From: Bacillota bacterium
Lineage (GTDB): Bacteria; Bacillota; Sulfobacillia; JAJZYS01; JAJYTV01
NCBI GenBank assembly: GCA_021847575.1
Contig: JAJZQO010000004.1
Location: forward strand, 1-64,000
Length of the DNA: 64,000 nucleotides
Direction: 5' to 3'
In this document: one piece after another, positions 7,616-16,468 of the stretch
How positions within the stretch are numbered: position 1 is the first letter of the stretch
Layout: each line of letters begins with the position of its first letter
Program-made: the position numbers and the translations under genes
Notes under the pieces: model-generated
Databases searched by the model: none
What the model was told of the DNA's origin: nothing
Seen by the model: the letters and a program-made list of their open reading frames with translations, nothing else

Positions 7616-9937
7616 CTACCACTGGAAGCTCGGCGGGAAGTTCACCTGCTCGAAGCGCACCTTCCTGAAGACCCCGAACACGCGCGCATAGGCGCGGCCC
7701 TGGAAGTACACGGGCTGCAGGCCGGGCACCGTGGCCGGGTCGTAGGTCCCCCACTGCACCAGCAGATCGCCTGGCGCCGTCTCCTGCACCCAGTCGATGC
7801 CAGGCTCGCTGCCTGGCGGCAGATGCGGCGCCAGGACGAGGAGCGTCTCCTTGCCCACAATGGCGCTGTCCGTCCCGTGCGCGGCATCGATCGCCTTCTT
7901 CTCACCGGCGGAGAGGCGGTTCGACGTGTAGAGCGGCTGGAAGTCGACGTTCTGCCGCAGGGGCGGGGGCTCCGCGGTGTAGGCGTACCGCTTCTCCTCG
8001 CGGAGCTTCGCGTCGTACGCCGCGCTCGTGCCGGGGTGCTGCTCGATCACCTGGCTCAGGAGCGCTCTCTTTCCGGTCATGTAGTAGAGGGACATCAAGG
8101 CACTGCCGCCCACGCTACCGTGCGGATCTGCGGCCGCGGCCCGGCGCAGGAGGCTCTCCGCCCGGCTGTACAGCTCGTCGGGCGGAAAGAGGTCCGTGCC
8201 TGAGCCGTAGTTCCAGAGTTCGACGAGGCTCTCGCCCTCACCGTAGAGGTCCATCGCCTTCAGTCCGCCGCTCGCTCCCGCCATGCTCGCAGCCTTGGCG
8301 TACAGGCGCGCGGCAACGGCGTAGTTGTTGAAGCGTGCCTGGTAGCGCTGCCAGGCCGGCGTCGGGATGGTGCTGTCGCTGCCGAAGGCGATGTAGCCGG
8401 ACCGCCCTTCCTGCCAGAGACCCAGATAGTAGAGCAGCGGGCGCTCGAACACATAGCGGGCCAGACGGAAGGCTCCCTCCGGCGTGGCCGCTGCAGATGC
8501 GGCCTTGCGCAGCTCCGTGGCGGCCCTCTCCTGCCAGGGGAGGAAATAATTCAGGAAGGGAGTCGGCCCGTAGCCGATGGCCTGCAGCGATCGCGTCAGC
8601 GCCGGGATGTCATGGTTCGCCGCCTTGAGACCCTGGATCGCAGGGCCATAGTTCCCGTCCCGCAGCTGGTGGACCGCGATCGCGTAGCGCAGGGCCGGTC
8701 TCAGCGCCTGCGGTGCGGACGGAACAAGGCGGGCGATTTCCGCACTCGTCATCTCGACGTCCAGCACCCAGACGAGCCGGCTTGCAGCGTCGTACCCCAT
8801 ATCGCCGTCCGGCAGGGCAAGGGAACGATCGAACGCGAGGACCGCTGCGCCGTAGCGGTGGTCGATCTCGTCGATGCGGCCGATGATGTATGCGATGTCG
8901 TCGGACCCCGGGTGCTGCCCGAAGCGACCGAGAAGCGACTGCCAGGCGCCCAGCTCCCTGGGGTCGTACTGTGCCGGGCCCTCGATCCAGAAGGCGCAGT
9001 AGGGTCGCGGCGGGTTGCAGCGCGCCGTGTCGACATAGGCCGCGCCCGTGAGTCGCGACACGGCGGCCATGCCCTGCGCGATGTAGCCGTGCGGATCGGC
9101 CCCCTGCACGGCTGTCATGACCGAGGCGGGCCAGAACACGCCAGGGAAGGTATGGTAGCGGTCCGAAAAGGCCGCAAGTTCCCGGACCGATCCTGGCGCA
9201 CCGTTCTGCACGAGGTCGAGGAGTGCCGCCTCGGTCAACGCCGAAGGTGGTGCACCTTTGATGTAGCGCTCGAGTACCGGCACACTCCCCTGGCCGAGGA
9301 ACGCGTGGCCCAGGATGGACTCCTTCAGGGCCGGAGCGATGCGCGGGTCGGATAGCACCTGCTGCAGGAATGCAGGCGATCCGGAGAAGGTCCAGGGCGC
9401 GACTGCGGCGATGCTCGCCGGCGCCGCCTCATAGGCCTTGAGCCAGAAGGCGCTGTCGTCCGCAACCAGGCTCGCCGCGCCCTTGGTCTTGACGTAGCGC
9501 GGCTGGAGCGCCAGGTCGAGCGCCTCCGCCGCTGCCCAGGGCGGGCCCGAGCGGATCTCGTTCAGGAGGAACGAGCGCGGCACCGTATAGTCGAGATAGA
9601 GTCCGATGCCGAAGTGCTCGATCGCCTGCTCCACAATCGGCACGGCCAGCTTTCGCGGCAACAGATAGACGAGCGACACGTAAGGATCGCCGCTTAGCAG
9701 CACGAACGGCGAGTCTTGCAACGATGCCTTGATGCTGGCAGCCAAGGCCCTGGGGTGGCGGCGCAGGATCGTGCGCCCTCGCATGTTGCCCACAAGCGCG
9801 TCATGCAGAGCCTGCGCGAATGCCGTCGCCGGCTGGGGCGCGGGCGGGGTGCGGGACTGCACCGCCCCGCAGGCGGAAAGGCCGAGCGCTGCGCAGGCAG
9901 CGAGGACCGCGGAAAGTTGCCTGGCGCGTCTTGGCAT
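7616..9937 (-). CDS. Large predicted lipoprotein with TPR-like helical repeats
   Basis: A 773-residue lipoprotein. The ATG start sits behind AAGGAGGATCGGG. The signal is MPRRARQLSAVLAACAALGLSACG with the lipobox LSAC. The mature part is almost all helical, with alanine/tyrosine-rich repeat units (for example IAYIIGRIDEIDHRYGAAVLAFDRSLALPDG and FNNYAVAARLYAKAASMAG) that resemble tetratricopeptide repeats, suggesting a scaffold for protein-protein contacts on the outer membrane face. No enzymatic motif is visible. It is transcribed towards the LCP gene and away from mntH. Function unknown. Confidence 0.72.
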   Translation of the reverse strand: MPRRARQLSAVLAACAALGLSACGAVQSRTPPAPQPATAFAQALHDALVGNMRGRTILRRHPRALAASIKASLQDSPFVLLSGDPYVSLVYLLPRKLAVPIVEQAIEHFGIGLYLDYTVPRSFLLNEIRSGPPWAAAEALDLALQPRYVKTKGAASLVADDSAFWLKAYEAAPASIAAVAPWTFSGSPAFLQQVLSDPRIAPALKESILGHAFLGQGSVPVLERYIKGAPPSALTEAALLDLVQNGAPGSVRELAAFSDRYHTFPGVFWPASVMTAVQGADPHGYIAQGMAAVSRLTGAAYVDTARCNPPRPYCAFWIEGPAQYDPRELGAWQSLLGRFGQHPGSDDIAYIIGRIDEIDHRYGAAVLAFDRSLALPDGDMGYDAASRLVWVLDVEMTSAEIARLVPSAPQALRPALRYAIAVHQLRDGNYGPAIQGLKAANHDIPALTRSLQAIGYGPTPFLNYFLPWQERAATELRKAASAAATPEGAFRLARYVFERPLLYYLGLWQEGRSGYIAFGSDSTIPTPAWQRYQARFNNYAVAARLYAKAASMAGASGGLKAMDLYGEGESLVELWNYGSGTDLFPPDELYSRAESLLRRAAAADPHGSVGGSALMSLYYMTGKRALLSQVIEQHPGTSAAYDAKLREEKRYAYTAEPPPLRQNVDFQPLYTSNRLSAGEKKAIDAAHGTDSAIVGKETLLVLAPHLPPGSEPGIDWVQETAPGDLLVQWGTYDPATVPGLQPVYFQGRAYARVFGVFRKVRFEQVNFPPSFQW

Positions 9938-10526
9938 CCCGATCCTCCTTCATGCGCCCACGCCGTGGTCGCAGGAGCCGCGGCGGGCGGTGCACCCGTC
10001 CACGCCTGTCTGAGATCCGCCGTCCGCCCCGCGGCGGCGGCGCCGTGCCCAACTGCCGCCGGCCGCCCGAAACTGCGGGGATCTCCCGACATGGTCCAAC
10101 TTTGCGGCCAGTACTTCAGCCTGGCAACTGGGACATGTTGGCTCGTGCGGGCCGCCGAATGCTGCGCGGCACGCAGGCGGGCCTTGAGTCCCTTCGCTGA
10201 ACGCGCCTGCCGGCGTTCTCCGTACGGCCTTCGTACGCGCATGCCTGTCTTGCGTTTGCACCATGCCCCTGCGCGTGTTGACCGACGGCATGTCCGCGGC
10301 ATATGGGTGCATCAAACACGGATTAGACGCGTCTAATCCGTCCGGCCCAGGGGGTCTGAAACATGGTCGAGATTACGCATAGGAAGCCGCTCGGTGCGTG
10401 GGGCGCCAAAGGCTGCGGCGAGGCTCCGGGCAACCGTGCGGCCAGGCTGCATTTCGAGGCGCGCCCAGGGCTCGCGGCATCTGCGGTGGGCCTGAAACCC
10501 TGCGCCTGTGAGGGGGGCCGGGGGCG
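9938..10526. other. Divergent intergenic region upstream of mntH
   Basis: This 589-nt region separates the minus-strand lipoprotein gene from mntH. No credible gene is seen; the overlapping track ORFs are Arg/Pro-rich shadows. It contains the promoter-like sequence and long palindrome described separately. Between the palindrome and the mntH ATG lies a GC-rich leader of about 185 nt capable of local pairing, but I could not match it to a known riboswitch class. Confidence 0.4.
10278..10340 (+). promoter_or_regulatory. Promoter-like sequence and 22-bp palindromic operator before mntH
   Basis: TTGACC at 10278-10283 is followed after 16 nt by CATATG (weak -10). Downstream, at 10319-10340, is a perfect 22-bp palindrome with half-site CGGATTAGACG. 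Placed just after a putative transcription start, it has the position of a repressor site. Metal-responsive DtxR/MntR- or Fur-type repressors commonly control Nramp genes through such dyads, but the half-site is not a textbook match to any of them. The palindrome is seen directly; the regulator is inferred. Confidence 0.5.
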
Positions 10527-11825
10527 ATGAACGACATGGCTGTCGCACCTTCGCAGGCGGTCCAGGTTGCGGCGCGCGACGCCCTCGACGGCCGCAGGCG
10601 CGGCCTCAAGGCGCTCCTGCCTTTCGTCGGGCCCGCCTTCATCGCATCGGTCGCCTACATCGACCCAGGCAACTATGCCACGAACATCCAAAGTGGCGCG
10701 CAGTTCGGCTACCACCTGCTCTGGGTTGTCGTTCTGGCCAATGTCATGGCGATGCTGTTCCAGAACCTGTCCGCCAAGCTGGGCATCGCCACCGGACGCA
10801 ACCTGCCCGAGCTGTGCAGGTTGGAATTCTCCCGGCCGGTGTCGGTCGGCATGTGGGTCGTGAGCGAGATCGCCGCCATGGCGACCGATCTTGCGGAGTT
10901 CCTGGGGGCCACGCTGGCGCTCAACCTGCTGTTCGGCGTTCCCATGCTCATCGCGACCGTCATCACCGGCGTCCTGACCTACGCCATCCTGACACTCGAC
11001 CGGTACGGCTTCCGTGCCCTGGAGGCCGCGATCGGCATCCTGGTGGCGGTGATCGCGCTGAGCTACCTCGTCGAGACCGGCTTCTCGCATCCCGCCTGGG
11101 CACAGGTGGCCTACCACGCATTCGTGCCTTGGCTGCACGGGCCCAGGAGCGTCCTCCTGACGGTCGGCATCATCGGTGCCACGATCATGCCGCACGCGGT
11201 CTACCTGCACTCGGGCCTGATGCAGGACCGCGTCCCGGCCCGGACCGCCAGCGACAAGCGGCGCCTGCACCACTTCGAGCTGCTGGACGTCGTCATCGCG
11301 ATGTCTCTCGCCGGGCTGATCAACATGGCGATGCTCTACATGTCGGCATCGGTCTTCCACAGCGGCCATGCGGGCGTCAGCGACATCTCTGGGGCCTACC
11401 GCACCCTCATGCCCCTCCTGGGCGATGCGGCGGCAGCCGTCTTCCTCATCTCGCTGCTGGCTTCAGGGCTCTCAAGCTCCGCCGTGGGCACGATGGCGGG
11501 CCAGGTGATCATGCAGGGCTTCGTCGGCTTCCGCATCCCAGTCTGGGTGCGCAGGCTGGTAACGATGGTCCCGACCGTCGTCATCGTAGCGCTTGGCGTG
11601 GACCCGACGCTGACGCTCGTCATCAGCCAGGTCATCCTGAGCATCGTCCTGCCGCTGCCCATGGTCGCGGTCGTGAAGTTCACAGCCCGTCGAGACCTGA
11701 TGGGCGAACTCGTGAACTCACGGCTGGTCACCGCGACGGCTGTCGCCGCGACCGCATTCGTGCTCCTGCTCAACGTCATCCTGCTCTGGCAGACGGCGGG
11801 ACTTCATCTGCCGTGGCTGGGATAG
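10527..11825 (+). CDS. mntH: Nramp-family divalent metal (Mn2+/Fe2+) transporter
   Basis: A proton-coupled importer of manganese and ferrous iron in the cytoplasmic membrane; 432 residues with about eleven hydrophobic segments, the usual size. The Nramp signatures are present: AYIDPGNYATN in TM1 (metal-binding Asp and Asn) and IGATIMPHAVYLHS in TM6 (the metal-binding Ala/Met and the following Pro-His), together with the GLSSSAVGTMAGQVIMQGF segment. The ATG is preceded by a G-rich GAGGGGGG site at longer than usual spacing; ATG 10536 is possible. It is a single gene, with the palindromic operator candidate 190 nt upstream and a strong GC hairpin just after the stop, so it is probably monocistronic and metal-regulated. 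Confidence 0.93.
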   Translation: MNDMAVAPSQAVQVAARDALDGRRRGLKALLPFVGPAFIASVAYIDPGNYATNIQSGAQFGYHLLWVVVLANVMAMLFQNLSAKLGIATGRNLPELCRLEFSRPVSVGMWVVSEIAAMATDLAEFLGATLALNLLFGVPMLIATVITGVLTYAILTLDRYGFRALEAAIGILVAVIALSYLVETGFSHPAWAQVAYHAFVPWLHGPRSVLLTVGIIGATIMPHAVYLHSGLMQDRVPARTASDKRRLHHFELLDVVIAMSLAGLINMAMLYMSASVFHSGHAGVSDISGAYRTLMPLLGDAAAAVFLISLLASGLSSSAVGTMAGQVIMQGFVGFRIPVWVRRLVTMVPTVVIVALGVDPTLTLVISQVILSIVLPLPMVAVVKFTARRDLMGELVNSRLVTATAVAATAFVLLLNVILLWQTAGLHLPWLG

Positions 11826-11841
11826 GTCGGCCCGTTCCTGC

Positions 11842-11873
11842 GGGGGGTGCGCGCAACCGGGCGCGCACCCCCC
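11842..11873 (+). terminator. Terminator-like hairpin after mntH
   Basis: A 13-bp GC-only stem, GGGGGGTGCGCGC / GCGCGCACCCCCC with loop AACCGG, starts 16 nt after the mntH stop. It lacks a T-run but is long enough to act as a terminator or 3' stabiliser. Confidence 0.6.
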
Positions 11874-12049
11874 ACGCTCAATCCTCGAGTGGAGAGAAGT
11901 GCCGCTGGTCTGGCATTGCCGCCTCTTCCTCCGCGGCTGCGCGGCTACCGCGAGGAGCTTTGCACGGGCGCGTCGAAGCCGGCGCCCGCAGGGGAGCGAC
12001 TTGGTCCCGCAGTTGCCCGCCCTGCACCCCGGATAAGGAGGCTGACGTC

Positions 12050-12508
12050 TTGGAGTTGCCCGCCCATTTCCTGCACCAGCACCCGCCGGTGCGCAACGTG
12101 AACCAGGTCTTTGAAGCCCAGCTGACGCGTGGTGACAGGATCGCGGACCGCTTCGCCTCGGTCATGGGATCATGGACCTTCATCATTGTGCAAAGTGTGC
12201 TACTGTTCTGCTGGGTCGCGCTCAACATAACGGGCTGGATCTTCCACTGGGACCCGTACCCGTTCATCCTGCTCAACCTGATGCTGTCTTTTCAGGCGGC
12301 TTATGCCGCGCCGATCATCATGATGTCGCAGAACCGTCAGGCCGACAAGGATCGCATCGAGGCCCACCACGACTTCGAGGTGAACACGAAGGCCGAGGAG
12401 GAGGTCCGGGTGATCCTGGAGTATCTCGAGGCGCAGGGCATCGCCCTGCGCGAGGTTGGGCAGCGGCTCGAGCGCCTCGAAGCCCGCATCTGCTCTTTTG
12501 GCCCTTGA
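12050..12508 (+). CDS. DUF1003 membrane protein
   Basis: A 152-residue protein of the DUF1003 family, whose role is not established. The start is TTG 12050, 8 nt after AAGGAGG, and it excludes the spurious 500-residue N-terminal extension of the track ORF. A conserved N-terminal RGDRIADRFASVMGSW leads into two transmembrane helices (WTFIIVQSVLLFCWVALN and YPFILLNLMLSFQAAYAAPIIM), the family pattern. A charged cytoplasmic coiled-coil-like tail follows (MSQNRQADKDRIEAHHDFEVN... through VRVILEYLEAQ), ending near residue 152. It stands alone between mntH and the peptide transporter. Confidence 0.88.
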   Translation: MELPAHFLHQHPPVRNVNQVFEAQLTRGDRIADRFASVMGSWTFIIVQSVLLFCWVALNITGWIFHWDPYPFILLNLMLSFQAAYAAPIIMMSQNRQADKDRIEAHHDFEVNTKAEEEVRVILEYLEAQGIALREVGQRLERLEARICSFGP

Positions 12509-12716
12509 ACCGGACTCGCGGCGCGAAGTTGCCCAAGCCTCGGGCTACGGACGGTGGTGGGCATCGCGCCAGAGGCGAAGCGGGCGAAATCTCGCCAGCC
12601 GGTCCGGCTCCGCGTGGGGCCAATGGACCATCGTCAAACGCTTAAGCAGGTGATAGTCCCAACCAGGGCGTATTCTCCACCCGACCTCAGGCGTATGCCG
12701 TGAAGGAGTCTAATGC

Positions 12717-13643
12717 ATGTCCTTGCCCCTGGCCGACCGCCCCAACACTCCATCCGACTTTGCCGAGGAGAAGATTCGCACGCCGCTTGAGACGGCCGTG
12801 CGGCGCTTTCTCAAGAACCGGCTAGCCGTATTCGGCCTGGTCCTGGTCATCTTCATGGTCGTCATAGCCATCATTGCGCCGGCGATCGCCCCGATGAGTC
12901 CATACACTTCCTACCCGAACGGCACGACCATGCAGGGGCTGCCGCTGAACCCGACGTGGCAGTGGCACCACTTCTTCCTCGGCACGGACTCGTCCGGCCG
13001 GGACGAGATCAGCCAGCTGCTCTACGGCACGACGGTTTCGATGCAGGTCGGCTTCATGGCGACCGCGATCACATTGGTGATCGGCGTCGTCATCGGCCTC
13101 GTTTCCGGTTACCTCGGCGGCATGTGGGACAACATCATCATGCGCGTCACGGACATCTTCCTCGCCTTTCCGCTCTTCCTCTTCGTCATCCTGCTGCGGT
13201 CGGTCGTCACCCATCCGACGGTCGCCACGGTCTACACCGTCATCGGCGTTCTCGGCTGGGCCGGCATCGCGCGCATCACGCGAGGTCAGACACTGGCCGC
13301 CCGCAAGCTCGAGTACGTGGAGTCGGCGCGCGCCGTCGGCGCCAGGGTGCCGAGCATTCTCTTCAAACACATCTTTCCGAACATCATGGGCCCCGTCGTG
13401 GTGTACGGCACCCTGCTGATCGCGAACAACATCCTGCTCGAATCCGCGCTCTCGTTCCTCTCCATCGGTGTGCCCGACCCCACGGTTTCCTGGGGCAAGA
13501 TGATCAACCTCGGGCTCAGCTGGTACCAGACCGATCCTTGGCTAATCGTCTGGCCGGGTATCGCCATCGCGCTTGCGACACTCGGCTTCAACCTCCTGGG
13601 GGATGGCCTCAGCGACGCGCTCAACCCTCGCGCCAACCAGTAA
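12717..13643 (+). CDS. Peptide/nickel-type ABC transporter permease (DppC/OppC)
   Basis: The second membrane subunit of a dipeptide/oligopeptide-type importer; 308 residues. A cytoplasmic N-terminus with RFLKNRLAVFGLVLV opens TM1, as in OppC/DppC. A periplasmic-side loop with HFFLGTDSSGRDEISQLLYG is the family hallmark. About five further helices carry the EAA loop EYVESARAVGARVPSILFKHIFPN that docks the ATPases. AAGGAG precedes the ATG by 8 nt. It is the first gene of a permease-binding protein-permease group and unusually precedes the binding protein. No ATPase genes are in the window, so the ATPases must be encoded elsewhere. Confidence 0.92.
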   Translation: MSLPLADRPNTPSDFAEEKIRTPLETAVRRFLKNRLAVFGLVLVIFMVVIAIIAPAIAPMSPYTSYPNGTTMQGLPLNPTWQWHHFFLGTDSSGRDEISQLLYGTTVSMQVGFMATAITLVIGVVIGLVSGYLGGMWDNIIMRVTDIFLAFPLFLFVILLRSVVTHPTVATVYTVIGVLGWAGIARITRGQTLAARKLEYVESARAVGARVPSILFKHIFPNIMGPVVVYGTLLIANNILLESALSFLSIGVPDPTVSWGKMINLGLSWYQTDPWLIVWPGIAIALATLGFNLLGDGLSDALNPRANQ

Positions 13644-13746
13644 CGGGGGCTGAGACGCGGCATTGGGAGGTGATCAGTCGGGGTAGAACGTCCTTTCGGT
13701 TATCCGAGAGATCCTCGAACCGCAATGTGCCTAGGGAGGTCGAAGA

Positions 13747-15417
13747 ATGGCGAATTCCTTCTGGAAGCGATGGTCCATGGCGGCCGCGGGCGTGGCGACG
13801 CTGGGTCTGACGGCATCCATGGCCGTGCCTGCCGTCTCGAACGCGAGCGGCGGCAACACGCTGAACTTCTCGTTCTCGAGCAACATCGAGACCCTTGACC
13901 CGACCGAGTGGACCGACATGACCTCGATGTACCCGATGCAGGAGATCTACGACACCCTCGTCGAGTACGACAACGTCAACTCGAAGATCGTTCCGGGCGT
14001 TGCCACCTGGAAGGTCTCGAAGGACGGCACGGTCTACACGTTCTACCTCAAGAAGGGGATCAAGTTCTCGAACGGCGCCCCCCTCACCGCCGCGGACGTC
14101 ATCTACTCCATCAACCGCGTCACACGCGGCGACGCGAACTCGAGCGGCGCTGCCCCCTACGGCTTCGCCTACTCGGACATCAAGGGCTACAGCCAGTGGA
14201 ACAACGGTGGCAAGGCGCCGCCCGCCGGCATGAAGGGCATGGCTGGCGTAACTTCGCCGGCGCCGAACGTGGTGCAGTTCAAGCTGATCACGCCGCAGGC
14301 GTTCTTCCTGAACGTGATGGCGCTGATGTCCGCGGCCATCGTCGACCCGACGGTCGTCGCGAAGTACGGTGCGAACTACCAGCTCCACGCCGTCGGCACC
14401 GGCCCATACAAGCTCGCAAGCTGGAACCAGGGCCACCAGATGGTGCTCGTTCCGAACAAGACGAGCTGGCGCTACACCAAGGGCGAGCCGACGGTGGTCA
14501 TGGACGAGAACGTCTCGCCTGACCTCGCGCTGCTGCGCTATGAGCAGGGCCAGTACGCGTTCGACTTCGGCCCCTTGCCGTCTGAGGTGTACGCCAAGGT
14601 CCTGTCCTCGGCGCAGCTCAAGAGCCAGTACCACAACGTCGTGGAGAACGGCGTCGTGTACCTCGCCTTCAACACGACGAAGCCGCCGTTCAACAACGTC
14701 TACGTGCGGCAGGCCGTCAACTACGCCATCGACAAGCAGCTTCTGATCAAGAACATCACGAACGGCCGCGCGCAGCTCATGACGCAGCCGTTGCCGCCGG
14801 GCATCCCGGGTTACAACAAGGCGATCAAGAACCCGTTCCCGTACGACCCGAAGCTCGCCAAGGCCCTGCTCAAGAAGGGCGGATACAAGGGCCAGCAGCT
14901 CAACTTCATCTACCCGTCGAACAACACCGACCACATCCGCACGGCCGAGATGATCCAGCAGAACCTGCGTGCCATCGGCATGAAGGTCAACCTCAGCGGC
15001 ACAAGCCAGATCGGCAACTACTGGCCGCTTGAGGACAACGCGAGCGGCAACTGGAACATCGCTTGGACAGACTGGTTCCAGGACTACCCCGACGCCCAGG
15101 ACTTCCTGTTCAACCTGCTGGCCAAGGAGGCCTTCGGGGCGACCAACGTCGGCGACTGGACCAACCCGGCATTCCAGAGCCTCGTGAGCCAGGCCGACTC
15201 CCTGCCCGCGAGCGAGAACTACCAGCGCAACAACGACTACTCGAAGGCTGAGACCATCGCCGTCAAGCAGGCGGCATGGGCCTACCTCTACACCGAGTGG
15301 AACGACGCGCTGATCCAGCCGTGGGTCAAGCCGCAGGGCACCTACAAGGACCTGATGCTGTACCTGCACCCGGTCAAGACCCCGCAGTTCCAGTACATGA
15401 CCGTAGCGCCTCACTGA
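13747..15417 (+). CDS. Extracellular peptide-type substrate-binding protein (SBP family 5)
   Basis: The solute-binding component of the adjacent importer; 556 residues, typical of family 5 (DppA/OppA). AGGGAGG lies before the ATG. The signal sequence is WSMAAAGVATLGLTASMAVPAVSNASG; there is no lipobox cysteine, unusual for a Gram-positive-type cell where binding proteins are generally lipid-anchored. Family features are visible: IETLDPTEWTD near the N-terminus, LVEYDNVNSKIVPGVATWKVS, KKGIKFSNGAPLTAADVIYSI, and VRQAVNYAIDKQLLI. The ligand is unknown; di- or oligopeptides are the default inference. It sits 103 nt after the DppC-like gene and is followed by an intercistronic hairpin and the second permease. 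Confidence 0.92.
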   Translation: MANSFWKRWSMAAAGVATLGLTASMAVPAVSNASGGNTLNFSFSSNIETLDPTEWTDMTSMYPMQEIYDTLVEYDNVNSKIVPGVATWKVSKDGTVYTFYLKKGIKFSNGAPLTAADVIYSINRVTRGDANSSGAAPYGFAYSDIKGYSQWNNGGKAPPAGMKGMAGVTSPAPNVVQFKLITPQAFFLNVMALMSAAIVDPTVVAKYGANYQLHAVGTGPYKLASWNQGHQMVLVPNKTSWRYTKGEPTVVMDENVSPDLALLRYEQGQYAFDFGPLPSEVYAKVLSSAQLKSQYHNVVENGVVYLAFNTTKPPFNNVYVRQAVNYAIDKQLLIKNITNGRAQLMTQPLPPGIPGYNKAIKNPFPYDPKLAKALLKKGGYKGQQLNFIYPSNNTDHIRTAEMIQQNLRAIGMKVNLSGTSQIGNYWPLEDNASGNWNIAWTDWFQDYPDAQDFLFNLLAKEAFGATNVGDWTNPAFQSLVSQADSLPASENYQRNNDYSKAETIAVKQAAWAYLYTEWNDALIQPWVKPQGTYKDLMLYLHPVKTPQFQYMTVAPH

Positions 15418-15430
15418 TCCATCGGCAAAC

Positions 15431-15457
15431 CCGGGGCCGGCCCCTGGCCGGCCCCGG
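15431..15457 (+). terminator. Intercistronic hairpin after the binding-protein gene
   Basis: A 12-bp perfect stem, CCGGGGCCGGCC / GGCCGGCCCCGG with loop CCT, starts 14 nt past the binding-protein stop and 34 nt before the next permease start. There is no T-run. Such hairpins between a binding protein and its permease commonly stabilise the upstream message or cause partial termination, giving more binding protein than permease. Confidence 0.55.
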
Positions 15458-15490
15458 AATTCTCGCCTACGAAAGCTTGGGTGATACGCT

Positions 15491-16408
15491 TTGGGTTCCT
15501 ACCTGGTCCGGCGCGCGATCTGGACGATCGTCACTATTTGGGCGATCCTGACGGTGACCTATTTCATCGCGTACCTGGTCCCGTCCGACCCAGCGCGCCT
15601 GATCGCAGGTCAACATGCCAGCGCTGCCACGCTTGCGTCGATCCGGCGGGCCCTGGGGCTCTACCACCCCCTGTGGTACCGCTACCTCGTCTATGCGAAC
15701 CAGTTCATCCATGGCAACCTCGGCTACGACTTCATCATGCGCCGCACCGTGTCGGGCATGGTGCTCCAGGCGGCGCCCTACACGTTCTATCTCGCCGTCG
15801 TCGCGGTCGCCTTCGAACTGCTGATCGGCATCCCGATCGGCATCATAGCCGCAGTCAAACGGTACTCCTTCGTCGACAATTTCCTGCGCTTTTTGTCCAT
15901 CCTCGGCATCTCGATGCCGACCTACTGGGTGGGTTCGATGCTGCTGCTGCTGGTGGGCTTCAAGTTGGGCTGGCTGCCGCTCGGTGGCGTCTCGGCCCCC
16001 GGCGTGATCCTGCCGGCCCTTTCCGTGGGCATCACGGGCAGCGCGTTCTACGCCCGTATCCTGCGCTCGTCGACCCTCGAGACGATGCGTCTTGACTACG
16101 TGCGCACGGCTCGCGCCAAGGGAGCCGGTGAGGCGCTCATCCTCTTCAGGCACACGATCCGCAATTCGCTCATTCCTGTCGTGACCTACCTCGGCCTCGA
16201 CCTGGGCGCCTTGCTCGGGGGCCTGATCGTCACCGAGACGATCTTCAACTGGAGCGGGCTGGGCTTCCTGCTCAACACAGCGCTCGGCCAGGACGACGGC
16301 GCGCTGATCATGGGGGTGACGCTCTTCTCGGCGAGCGCCATCGTGATCATGAACTTCGTCGTCGACATCATCTATGCGTTCCTCGACCCGCGCGTGTCCT
16401 ACAGCTGA
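15491..16408 (+). CDS. Peptide/nickel-type ABC transporter permease (DppB/OppB)
   Basis: The first membrane subunit of the dipeptide/oligopeptide importer; 305 residues. The start is TTG 15491 behind GGGTGAT. MGSYLVRRAIWTIVTIWAILTVTYF is the typical DppB N-terminus (YLVRR followed by TM1), then a loop with DPARLIAGQHASAATLASIRRALGL, about five further helices, and the EAA loop DYVRTARAKGAGEALILFRHTIRN. It pairs with the DppC-like protein at 12717. The gene order C-A-B is unusual; A-B-C is standard. A very strong terminator follows, so the transcription unit ends here without ATPase genes. Confidence 0.92.
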   Translation: MGSYLVRRAIWTIVTIWAILTVTYFIAYLVPSDPARLIAGQHASAATLASIRRALGLYHPLWYRYLVYANQFIHGNLGYDFIMRRTVSGMVLQAAPYTFYLAVVAVAFELLIGIPIGIIAAVKRYSFVDNFLRFLSILGISMPTYWVGSMLLLLVGFKLGWLPLGGVSAPGVILPALSVGITGSAFYARILRSSTLETMRLDYVRTARAKGAGEALILFRHTIRNSLIPVVTYLGLDLGALLGGLIVTETIFNWSGLGFLLNTALGQDDGALIMGVTLFSASAIVIMNFVVDIIYAFLDPRVSYS

Positions 16409-16415
16409 CCTTGGA

Positions 16416-16460
16416 CCAAGACGAGGGAGCCGCCCGCATCGGGCGGCTCCCTCGTCTTGG
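16416..16460 (+). terminator. Strong terminator of the peptide transporter operon
   Basis: A 20-bp perfect stem, CCAAGACGAGGGAGCCGCCC pairing with its complement around loop GCATC, begins 8 nt after the permease stop. The end of the 3' arm, TCGTCTTGG, gives only a short T-rich segment. It is by far the longest hairpin in the region. Confidence 0.8.
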
Positions 16461-16468
16461 TGGCCTCG

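Noticed and set aside
10341-10526. Possible manganese (yybP-ykoY) or other riboswitch in the mntH leader
   Set aside because: The leader can form several GC stems, but none of the conserved loop sequences I know for Mn, TPP, SAM or cobalamin riboswitches is present.
10508-12508. Track ORF of 666 residues spanning mntH and the DUF1003 gene
   Set aside because: Everything before TTG 12050 is an out-of-frame shadow of mntH with His/Arg/Pro-rich composition.
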